This document shows, piece after piece, positions 1 to 10,800 of a DNA stretch of 64,000 nucleotides (the stretch's first letter is position 1; each line of letters begins with the position of its first letter). Source of the DNA: Neospora caninum Liverpool (taxonomy: Eukaryota; Apicomplexa; Conoidasida; Eucoccidiorida; Sarcocystidae); the NCBI RefSeq assembly GCF_000208865.1, contig NC_018397.1:1674001-1738000 (forward strand), written 5' to 3'. The position numbers were made by a program, and so were the translations under genes. The notes beneath the pieces were generated by a model. The model searched no databases. It was not told the origin of the DNA and saw only the letters and a list, made by a program, of their open reading frames with translations.

Positions 1-161
1 TTCTCTTCTTTCCTCCCCGGCGTATCTTCCTTCCCACCTCCTCTACTTCCTCCCTGGAGTCTGAGTTTCCTCTGCTTCCACTCTCGCCATCTGTCTCTCG
101 CCGCTCCTTCCTCCTTCCCCCCCTCGCCTGCTGCGCCTGTCTCCCGTCTCCCTCTTCTCCG
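1..161. other. Pyrimidine-rich tract downstream of the DnaJ gene
   Basis: Read on the plus strand this is an almost pure C/T sequence; on the DnaJ strand it is a purine-rich 3' untranslated region. No coding frame that I trust is present. Confidence 0.4.
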
Positions 162-3100
162 TTACTGTTGCCGACACTGGACGCGCTGCTGGCCTGGATG
201 CTCGTCCTCGTCGTCCTCCTCGTACGCCTCGCCGCTTCTCTGCGTCTGTTGGCGGTTGCGCAGATCGTCTGGGTCCACGGGCTCCGCCACGTGGATCTCC
301 ACATGAGGATCGTCTTCACTGACCTGGAGCGAAAAAGGAAAGGCACAAACGACCCCCCACACAAAGATGTGACGCGTTTTCCAAAAACGCGGCTTGGCCT
401 TCCATTTCGCTTCCCCGAACGTTTCTAGGTCTCCACTCCGGTGCTCCTTCCCTGCGTGGAGGCGGACCAGCATATCGATTGCATCTCTACCCCTCTCTCT
501 CGCGCCTACACATCGGGCACTAGCCTTACCTCTCTCTCTCTTCACGTCCTAGCCACTTGTTCCCCCCCCCCCCAATGTAAAAACGGTTCTCTGGCCCTTT
601 GGTCCCAAGATGTTCCCCCTATGATGGTTTCTCTTCCGAATCTTCCTCTGCAGCTCTTTTGAGTCTTTTTCTGGTTTCTGGACGGAAAAGCTCGTGCCGT
701 CGCGTGGCGAGATCTGTTGTCTCCCACCCCGCGTCTCGGCCTTCCTCCGCGGGAACAGGCGCGCTGCTCTTTCCGTCCACAACGTTCCAGTGACGCGCTT
801 ACCATCACTGCCTCTGTCGGTTTGGGGAGAATCTGAGCCAGTTTCTTCGCGTCTGCATCGCTGACGTGTTCCGGGAATTCGACCTCAAAAACGATGAAGA
901 GATCGCCTAAAGATGCACAACAGACAGTCCACACGCACTCCGTCCATACTCTCTCCCGCCGGCGGAGAGCTGGGAAGCCAGCAGCCGAAGCACACTCGTC
1001 TGACGAAAAAAACTATTCTTCGTTGCTCACCTTTCAAGAAGGGGTTCTTCTGCTGGGGCATGCCCTCGCCCTTGATGATCTGCACGGCCTCGGGCTTGGT
1101 GACGGTGTCCGGGGGACTCTGCAAGACAAGCGAATGGGGAAAGGGAACAGAACCGCAGCTTTTCGCGCGATGTGCACGAGACAAAACGCCACATCGAAGC
1201 AAACAGCCGCTACTCGAATGCGAGAAAACGTGCGGAACCCTTTCCTCCCTCACCTGAATGAGGAGCTGACGGCCATCCAGGTGTGTCAGCACAAACTTGT
1301 ACCCGCAGAGAGACTCGAGAAGAGAGATCTTTTTCGTCATGAAAAGATCATTCCCGCGACGCTTGAAGACCGCGTGTTCCTGCACCAACCACAGCACAGA
1401 GCGCGAATGACGGTGATAACGGTCAAGGGGGGAACACGGACCCGATGAAGAGACAGTCCGAGACAGAGGAGAGAACGAAAGGAGCGGAGGAAAGAGCGCG
1501 AGGCGCGCACGACACACAGAGACAGAATAAAGGCGAAAGACCAAAACGAATACCAATTTAAAAAGAGTGCCTGCGGAAGACGCAGACAAATGGCATCTCC
1601 AAAGACAGCGAACCTGCTGGGAAAGGGCGAGGTCCACCCCGAGTAAGTTTCTGAATTCGTCTTCGAACGATTCCCCAAATACGTGCACCCGGACCGCGAA
1701 GCTAGGACGGCCCCCGACCGTTACTCACTTCCCGAGAAACGTACGAGCAAAACGGGCTCTGGACCATTCTATTTGTCCACCGTCGCGAATTCGGTCGACC
1801 CGTTTGCCTGTGTCTTCTGCTGTCCTGCCTCGCGCTCGGTCAGGAGTCTCCTTTCCGCTCCCCACGCCATGTCTCGTGTGTCTCTTCGATTCCTTACTTG
1901 CTGCTCCAGAATGAAGATGACGTCTCCGGGGATTTCATTCGGACGCTCGTCGGCGTCGCCACGGAAAATAACTTTGTGGTGGTTCTTCGCGCCCTTTTCA
2001 ATGTAGATCTCGAGGATCTTTCTCTCCTTCACGACGCCCTTTCCTGCGGAGTGTACAGGCGACGCCCGGCACAGAAAGACGCGAGTTGAGGCTCTCTCTA
2101 TCGAGCAGAGAGCAGCCGGACACAGGGCGGAAAGGAGACAAGAAACGACGCACGCTCCGACCGGCGGAGCCCCCAAAGACTCAGCGACTTCCGGCGCGCG
2201 CGGCCCCCTCCCTTTCAGGTTGCGCGTTCTTCTGTGTGCCGAAAAAGAAACGAACCTGTGCAGGACTTGCACCGCTTGCTTGCATCCATCGTCTTGCCAG
2301 CTCCCTTGCACGCCGGGCACACGCTCTGAGTCTGCTGGATCATGGGGCCGATCTGGCGTGTCTGTACAGCCGAAAGGGAACAATCCACTCGAACGAAGCT
2401 GTCCATTGGCCGGTTTCGCGGTTGCTACGTTTCTCTATTCTCCGATCTCTGCCTTCCTCCACAAGAAAGAACCTCTGTCTTCCCGCGGTTTCCCGACTGA
2501 CAGACGAGAAACCTACCACAACTTTAACTCCATGGCCGTCGCAATCGGGGCACGTGGTGAGGGCATCTGCGGGTCCGCCGATACCGTTGCACTGTTTGCA
2601 GAGAACGTCCTTGTTGATGGCCATTCTCTTGGTCGCGCCAGAGTACATCTGTTCCAAGGTAACTTTCATCGCAGAGACGATGTCTTCTCCCTTCTTCTTG
2701 GACGTCTGCCGAGACATGCGGCGACCGCCTCCGAAGAAAAGGTCAAAAATGTCTGTGGGGTCGGCACCCGCGCCGCCGCCTTCCAAACCCTCTTCGCCGT
2801 GATCATCGTAGATCCGCCGTTTCTCGGGGTCGGACAGAACTTCATAGCTGAAAAGACACGCACACGCGACAGCGAAAAATCCCTCATCCGAGAAACCAGC
2901 TCCCGAGAAACGAAACAGGAAGCCCGGAAGCCGGGGCGAACGCGCCAATGAGTACCGAGGAGAGACGGAAAAGCGACTCTAAATTCACTAGGATTCGCAC
3001 ACATGGAGAACAGAGGCAAGCAGACGTGCAAAAAAAGACGACACCGGAGAGATCGAATGGGAGAACGTTTTTCACGATGTGAGAACGAGAAGGGACAGAA

Positions 3101-4256
3101 AACGACGAAGCCTCCGGGGTGTAACGGAGCACCAGTTTCTAAATCCGCCCCGAACCGAGCAAGGCCGAAGAAACCAAGCCCTTGACTTACGCCCGAGAGA
3201 TTTCTTTGAACTTCTCAGGATCACCTCCCTTGTCGGGGTGGTGCTTGATGGCCAGCTTTCTGTAACTCTTCTTGATATCTGCAGATTCAAACGACACCAC
3301 GTGTGGACACACGAGATGGAGGACAAAATGGTCCTGGATTTGAGCCCTCCATGGCGGAGCAGTTCGGCCGCTGTTTCTTCACCAAGTGAGGACAGATTTC
3401 CTGTGTATGGACAGTCAGGGAGTGCAGAGAAGTCTTCAAACCCCCAGAGCGCACAGCTTGGATGCCAGACACTACAGACAGCCCTGCCTTTGAACAACCC
3501 CACACGCGGTAAGCGCGCCGGTTACGCACGTGAGGACGCAAGGAAGTGTAAGCAGCAACAAGTGTATCGGCATCCACGAGCCAGACTCTCTGTAACTGTT
3601 CCTTATGAACAAGAGGCAGAAGGAGCGGCGGCAGACTGGAGAGTTGGAAGAGGTGTGAAACTCGAGATCGGCACACACGAATGTCATATGTCTACAATCG
3701 TGCCTCGATCGAGCTTCGCAGAATCAGCCGACAGAGGCTGCACGGGAGGTGAACTAGTCTGTGCTGGGCGGATCGAGCGAGAGCGAGTTCCGCGGGGAAC
3801 CAGGGCCATGTGAGAAAACACACAGTCACCCGCACACGATAGACCCCTCGTGGCAACGGACTCCCCGCCTTCCGCCGGACTCAAGCCGCTCTATTTTACA
3901 TGCGCTGTGTGTGGTGATTGGCGCTTCTATGCGGGAGGGGGGGGGGGGGAACGAGGGGGGGGGAGCGGGGGACGACAGGCGGCAGCAGAGAGCTGCTGCG
4001 GGATGTAGGATCGCTTTTTGGTGGAAGTTTCCAGCTCTTTCGAGCGTTCGCGTTACCGTCTGTCCAGGAGAGAGAACAGAAGGCAGGCAAGAAACAGCCT
4101 AATGCGGCGGTGCCTCCGTGACGTACCAGCAACCGACGCAGTGCGGTCGATTTCAAGAATCTCGTAGAATTTGGTGTTGTTTTTCTCTTTGCTCCCTCCT
4201 CGTCGCGGACCAGGGCCACGCATGTCATCCCCGAACGGGAAGCTGCCGAAATACAT
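162..4256 (-). CDS. Type I DnaJ/Hsp40 co-chaperone (Ydj1/DNAJA-like), 426 aa, 9 exons
   Basis: J-protein that stimulates Hsp70 ATPase and hands over unfolded clients. Exons on the minus strand: 4256-4127, 3278-3191, 2847-2517, 2361-2256, 2043-1898, 1379-1254, 1118-1031, 906-803 and 323-162; all junctions are GT-AG, phases agree and the model closes at 426 aa. An N-terminal J domain (about residues 28-92) carries HPD in KHHPDKGG, followed by a short G-rich linker. Four zinc motifs follow in order: [24 protein letters not shown] and CKSCTGKG. Then come the two beta-domains of client binding, and an acidic tail ending in CRQQ. That ending fits a CaaX box with terminal Gln, which favours farnesylation and membrane association, as in Ydj1. 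The start at 4256 has AAA before ATG. Length and domain order are normal for the family. It is transcribed away from the small gene at 5.13 kb. Identity is solid; the farnesylation is inferred. Confidence 0.93.
3937..3975 (+). repeat. Poly-G tract in DnaJ intron 1
   Basis: Interrupted runs of G (9-13 in a row) lie inside the first intron of the DnaJ gene (3279-4126). On the transcribed strand it is a C-run pyrimidine tract. Such homopolymers are prone to length variation and to assembly errors. Confidence 0.8.
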
Positions 4257-5132
4257 TTTGGAGAAAAAAGCGGAAGAGAGCGCACACGCAGCCAACAAGA
4301 GAAACTGGGGAGAGGAGACACGGCAGCGTTTTTTAAACGTCTCTTCTATGGAAAAGCTCCAGAACTGGCGAGCCGGCTGAAGAAAGCAGCGAGGGACTCC
4401 GACTTAGGCTTTGAGAGGACGACGAGAAGCGAGTTGCCGCGGTATGCGGCAGGATCTGGCTGCGGAGTCGCGGCCGCTGGCTGAGTCGAGTGAAGGCGGA
4501 GAAAAGAAAAAATTCACCTGAAAAACACGCTTTCTGCCGAAACAAAGACGAAAAGACCGGAGACGAAGAAGGGTGGGGCGCACTGCCGGTGATGCTTTTT
4601 CCCGGACGAGGGGTGGGACACCAAAACTTATTGCGGTCAGTTTAAAGGCGTCAATGGAACACTCAGGGAACAAAAAAGCATAGTTTCGCGTTTGCCATTC
4701 GCGGCAGACGACGGACGAGAAAAGAGATGCGACCTATCCCCGCAAAAACGTGAATAACGCGCCTTTTACTCCGCTGTTGCTCCTGTTCACTACAGTGCGC
4801 ACAGCAGGGGAAATGTATGGACGGGGGGCTACGCCGCGCACTCGTGCTGTGCGCTTATTTGTGGCGAAGCGGGAGGGGATGCGGGAAAGCCGAGGCGAAC
4901 GCAAGCAACTCGTGCGCGTGCGCCACAACACCAGTTACACTGTTGAATAGCAAAGGCGAACGTCACGTCGTCGGGAAGAAGCAGCTATTGTATCCAGTCG
5001 TCGGAGAAAGGGAAAGAAGAAATCCTTCTACCCCGCGCTCTCACCCCTGCACACACTCAGAGAAGCACGGTGTTTCTAAGGGGCGGGTTCGCCTTGCCCC
5101 CCCCCCTCTCCCCCCGCCCCCCTCAGTGTGCC
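4257..5132. promoter_or_regulatory. Shared upstream region of two divergent genes
   Basis: The DnaJ start (minus) and the 78-aa gene start (plus) are 876 bp apart, so both promoters and both 5' untranslated regions must lie here. Short open frames on either strand lack protein-like composition. The tract just before 5133 is C-rich (runs of C at 5097-5122). No specific element is claimed. Confidence 0.45.
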
Positions 5133-5513
5133 ATGGCGCAGTCTCCAACTCAGGACAGTCTCCAGAACGCGATGAGACACTACGTTAGAACACTCGCAGG
5201 TGCCCTAGAGCTGCATCGTTTTTGCTCTGTTTGCGGTCCCAGTTTTCCCCTCCGCAGTTAAGATGGAAAACGCCCGCAACGCTGCTTTGTCTCAAACACG
5301 GCTCTTCCCAGGACGGATATCGCAACCCGCCCCGGCAGCTGTAAAAAAGTGGTCGCGGCGACGGGAGAATTCAGAGAATCCAGTCTCGCAACCGCGACCT
5401 ACACGCCGTTCTTCTCGTTTCCGCAGTTTCAGGAAGCAGCGGAGAGCATCTTGTGCCCTCGCAACCTTTTGGTGAAGGAGCGCGCCACAAAAGACAGCGC
5501 ACCGCCGTTCTGA
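5133..5513 (+). CDS. Small three-exon gene, 78-aa protein of unknown function
   Basis: I do not recognise the family. Exons 5133-5199, 5258-5340 and 5427-5513 are joined by GT-AG introns of 58 and 86 nt; phases (1 then 0) agree and the frame ends at TGA. The product starts MAQSPTQDSLQNAM and ends KDSAPPF. It looks alpha-helical and amphipathic (LQNAMRHYVRTLAVKMENA; FQEAAESILCPRNLLVKERA), with one cysteine, no signal peptide and no membrane segment. The size and helix-turn-helix look would suit a subunit of a larger complex, but that is only a guess. The evidence is three consistent splice junctions and non-random composition; each exon alone would be missed by a length cut-off. It stands head-to-head with the DnaJ gene. 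The chance that it is spurious is perhaps one in three. Confidence 0.6.
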
Positions 5514-7844
5514 TGTGGATAGAGGCTCGCCGAGGGGAACTTTGGTATCTCTGCCCAGAGTCTCTCTGGGCTCTTCACGGCTGAGGCAGCGAAGGAAACA
5601 AGTTGATCGTTGTGAGAGCTCTAGTCCGTTGAGTGATGGAAACTTTGCAACTCGTTCATGGCAGTTTCCGGTGTGATGTACACCATGAACCCAGTTTGGT
5701 CGTGCCGAGGCATGTGCTGCTGCCGTACCGAAACGTACTCAAAGAATCTTACCCCAAAGCAGCTTTAGAGTCGCTATGGTAGGATTCCAGCTTCGAGAGG
5801 GTTGTCACAGATGCCCTCGGAGGGACAAATTTGCCGGTCTCTGCTGAGGGCGACTTGGATTCCGCCGGTCGTGTGGCGACACTCACCGTACGCTCAGTGC
5901 GGACACGTGGCAACTGCAGTTGCCGAAGGCCATCCCTCGGCCTAAAAATGGGTACGGAGGAAATACCATCTCGAAAAGAACTGTTCCCGCGTTAAGGAAA
6001 AAACTTAACATCGCACCGACCGGGAGCTCTACGAAACGTAGGCACGGCAAACGACACAGCAACGAAGTGCAAACTGCCGCCGTCATCGTAACAGGCGTTC
6101 ACAGTTGTCCTACCGACGAAGCGCAACTTCCCAAAGGCTTGGGGATGACGAGGATACACTTCTGTCATTAGCACATGCTGTTAGGATGGTACTGCATCGA
6201 GGGTAGGTTGAGGGCGTGGCGTCTTGCGCCTGGAAAGGAAATGCATTTCCACTTCTCTTGGTATCCATGTTTAATCAGAGGTCCAGCTGAAAAAAGCAGC
6301 CCCAGTTAGAGATCAGGAGCGTGTCATCTCGCAAAAGGTTTGGTAAAATTCGAGGAACCCGTGCCAATGGCCCCAATGATGTTTCCCGTAGATTCCCACT
6401 TTGGTGCGAGCACCAGCTATGTAGCAGCAACAAAAAACTGCATCAATCGGGTGTACATAAACCGCAGCCACCCACGATGACGGATATGAACCCCGTGGCC
6501 GTTTCTTTCGTCATCGTTTTGCTGGTATGATCGGCGCCATCGTCCCGTGAGTGATAATCGCTGCAACAGATGCAGGTCTGGATTCTGCATTACGCGATAC
6601 ATAATATATTGTTGCACATTTGCCATTTTGTATTATCTCTTCGAGAAAGCAACTGTATGTGAATTACAAGTTATCGGCTGTCCATCCCTTATTCTTCAGG
6701 CTCTCTTACCACTGTGCTTTAGTCTTTTCTTATCTTCTACCCCGTTTTCGTCTTGCTCTTCCACAAGTGGTGTCCGTCTCCAGCCTCTATCTCCACGTTT
6801 GCCTCCCCCTTCTGTTCTTAGATTCGTTCAGTACCGTCTTCGTCTGCCGGGCACGTCTCTTCCATCTCTGCACAGTTGTCGCCTGTCCCTCAAGTCTCCC
6901 AGAATTTGCCTCCTTTCGAGGATCCAGCCTAGTCCACTTCTTATCCAAGATAGAAACTATGCATAGATGTACACCTGTGCACTTGCATACACATCTCTGT
7001 ATTGACAGGAAGGATGCGCACGATTAGATGCCGGGAGGAAGGCACACGCGAAGCCAGGTTAAACGTGACTGTTCGACGGTGTGAGAAGATCTGCCGTCCT
7101 CACCCGCCTATGTGCAGCTGGCTCGCCGCCTGCCAGCTGTGCATGCGTTTTCAACCGAGTGTATCTCAGCTTTGTAGACAAATCGAGACCAGAATCGTCC
7201 CTCTTTTTTTGCTCTCAGAGAACGGCACTCCGTGGTCCTTTTCTTCGCAGGGCTCTCCTGTGAAGGAGATATCTTTCTGTTTCCCTTTCTCTCACGAACT
7301 CCACTGCGAGCGACTACACCGCCCGCTCGCCAGGCTGCGCCGTGCGCCGCCGCTTCTTGTGGTCTTTGTCTCGTTGACGCTGTTTTCTCTTCCCATTCCC
7401 TTCTGGCTCTCTCTGTCTTTCCGAGACCGAACCACACAGCTTAATAGAGCGTTTGTTAATTCCTAGGCGAGGACAGACTCACCTCTGAAAGTTTGTGGAG
7501 CTGCCGCGTGGCCAGAGTGGCTACGAAGACACCAGTAGCATTGTAGGGCGCAATCTCGTTTTTTCCCTTCATCTGTTCGACAGTTTTGCGACAATTTCCT
7601 TACCGGGTTGTCTGTCGGCAATGTAAGCTACTAGATGGGGGCCTCTCAGGCGAAGACCTACGCCTGCTCTGCTCCGTCTCGTCTTGTCCTCTCTCTGGTC
7701 TTCACGTGATTCGCTTCCTTCCTCCACTGGCCGTCTTCCCCCCTCTCTCTGTCAATCGTTTAGATCCCCAATTTCCCTTCCGCATCCGCTTTCTTTCGCC
7801 TTTCGCAACGCGCTCGGCCTTTACGTTTCTTCGCTTCTTTCGTC
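5514..7844. other. Non-coding stretch upstream of the BTB gene
   Basis: No frame here has convincing protein character. From about 6660 to 7840 the plus strand becomes strongly T/C-rich, as expected for a long 5' untranslated region or promoter of the downstream plus-strand gene. An upstream non-coding exon of that gene could be hidden here. An AGATGTACACCT half-palindrome occurs near 6966. Confidence 0.4.
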
Positions 7845-10800
7845 ATGGATTTTTCGCATCCGTTGCACGCGCGGCTTCGGCCGCGGACGAGGCCGGGCGG
7901 CGCAGGGTCGGGCGCCGTGCAGGAGATCTACACAAGTCGATACCGGATGAGCTATGGATGTCACTTTGCCGCGGCTAGTGCACACGACAGCTCCGTCTAT
8001 GTGGTGGAGCATGACTTCAAAATCTATCGACTCGTCAATCCTGCCTCAGAGTCGGCCTCTCCCGCCTCTCCCGCTTCTGGGTCCTGCGCGTCCTCGTGCT
8101 GTACGTACACCGTGGACTGTCCCTTCTCTCGACACCAGAGCGGAAGCGGTGGTCTTGGCGAGCGAAGAGAGGCCGAGAGGCGGGGTCGACAGGCGGCGGA
8201 GGAGCGAAGGCAGCTCCTGGGCGGCGCGCCGACTACGGAGGCCGCAAACGAGACGGGATGCATGAGAGGAATTTCTGAGGAGTGGACAAAGCAGCTTCTC
8301 GTGGACGTGATTCCCTATCTCTTCTGCAACCACCGCAAAGAGTACTCGAAACTCTTCACTGGAAATAAACAGGCAAGGCCACAGGGTTGCTTCGCGCTCG
8401 AACACGCCTGGCGGAGATGATCCGCACAGGAGTCTCTCACACAGGTCGCGTTACACGCACACGGCAAAGACCGGGACGACGGAGAGGAACACACACAGAA
8501 GCGCATGCAGGTCTCGACTTGTCTCTGAGTGTGTGTACTCGATTACGGGAGGGTGTGTCTGTTTTTCCGTGCTTTTCCGGTGTCTGCAGTTCGATATTCC
8601 ACGCATGCGCGAGTTGCGGCGATCCTGCTGTTTGATGGCTAATTCCTGCGATGGAATGCTCTACCTGCTCCTCCATCACACTCTCTTTCGCATTTCGCTC
8701 TCGGGTGTCATGACACCGGTCGCAAACCTCGTGCAAGCTGCCACGACGCTGCTCAGAGAACACCGCTCCCGCCCTCTTCTGGTCTGCCCGCCGCGTGATG
8801 TAAGTCCTGAGGAACAGAGGCCAAGGCTCTCGCGGAAGAAAAAGCTGCCGAGATCCAGAACCAAAGAAACGCGCTCCCAGCCCGGCACTGCACAGTGGGA
8901 AGAGAGCCCGCAGAGAGGAGTCCGTGTCGGGGCAGAGCGGGGCCTCGCAATGCGAGGTGTCCGAACACCCCGCGAACAAGAGCGAAGCCTGTCTTCTTCT
9001 AGTGCGTCGCTTCCCTCTCAAACCGAGCACGGAGGGGGAGACGGCGGACGGCAGAGAAGAGAAGATCATCGCGCTAGAGGCGCTTCTTCCTCTTCTCGTC
9101 CTCTTTCGCCGACTGTTCGCCGAGCCGAAAAACCAGCGCAACTCGAGGAAACTGACGAGGAGGACGAAGGCGATTGCTTTGCGAATTTGAGCTTCCACAC
9201 GCGACTCGATGGCGCAGATCCCACGAGCGACCTCGAAGTCGCGACTTGCTGCATCGACGGCAGAGGCTGGTGCTTCTTCACCGTCCAGGGCACTGAACCG
9301 TCACGCGCGACTCGCCCGTTGCTTGACACCGTCCGCTCTTCCACAGACAGATCGGAAGAAGGAACGCAAAGACGGCGGAAACCCGAAGGTGAAGTTACGC
9401 AACGTGTCTATCTGCAATGTGCATTGGATAGGCGCACGAGTACAAGTGCATGCATGCCTGCAGCTGTATGTGCACTGAGGTTGCGGCTGCACATGCACGC
9501 GTATGTCTGTAGGAGCTTCGAACTGGATGAGGATGTGGATATAATAACTCCAGTTTTCTCTTATGTATCCTCTTCTCTACGTATCTACATAGGCCTCTGG
9601 ATATCGACACCTATCCCTGTGCATCTGTACATATCCGGCATTGTTGGGTTGCCTGTGGGTTGTCTTCTGGGCGTCGCAGGTGTGTTGCTCTGTCTCGACA
9701 CAGGTGTAGTGACACCGGTCATTCACCCCGTCTTCTTCCCGACGTCTGTCGACCCCGCCCGCGTTCTCTTGCCTTCGGTCGCCGCCCACCCTGTCGGCGG
9801 CATCACGTGTGCAGTCGGCCAGGCCGCTGTGACCATCAGGAGACCACTCGCGAGAAGAACCAGGAGACGGAGAGCGGCAGACTCGAGAGCAGCCGAAAGT
9901 GGAGAAGAGGCAGCAGAGGGAGCAGAGACCGAGGAGGGTCCTCGCAGTGGCCGAAGCCGAGAGAGCATAGAAATCGGAACAGAAAGAGGAAACAGAGGAG
10001 AAGACAGGGAAGAGGAAGAAGGCAGGGGAGAGGAAGAAGGCAGAGCTGCATTGCTTCTACAGAGGGACAGCGCGAGTTTCGGAGGCGAGGCCGCCAGGAG
10101 CCGGGACGAGAGATGCCGACGAAGGAGAGGCGAGAGCGACAGGGGCGAGTCAGGAGAAGAGAGAGGGAGAGAGATGAAATGCCCGGAGGATCGGAGACAA
10201 ACGGACGAAGCGAACGGCGCGGGAGGGGCTTCTATTCGTCGAGGCGGGGGGTCACGGGGGGAGTACCCGACTGGTGCGCGACGAGCTGAGGAAGCGAGAA
10301 GGAAAGACGTCTGTCCAAGGGAGGCCGGTGAGGTGTTTTCTCTTTCTGCGCCTGCGGCAGAAGAGAATTACCGAGCGCGCGAAAACCAAGAGGATGGTTT
10401 GAAGAGTGAACACGGGACGCGAGACGCGCCACTGGGTGTCTCCAGTGAGTTTCCGCGAGAAGAAAGCTGGGCGGAGGGGCTCGGCGTATTCTTCTCTTCC
10501 TCGACGTCTCCCTCCGTGGCGTCATTCTCGCCTTCTCCCTCTCCCTCTCCCGGATGTGCAGACCGCCGGGACAGGCGAGGCGAGAGCGGCGGCGCGCCCC
10601 ACGCAGGAGAACTGCGAACGCGAGAGGAAGACGCGCAAGACCACGAGGAGGAAGAACAGGAAGAGGAAGAGAACGAAGCGGAAGCGAACGAGGAGGAAGA
10701 AGGGACGCGAAGTGATTGGTGGTTTTATCCGGTCGACGAAGACGAACCCTGGAACCTCGTGCCGATGATGGAAGTGATGAACAGTAAGCGTTCTCTTCAC

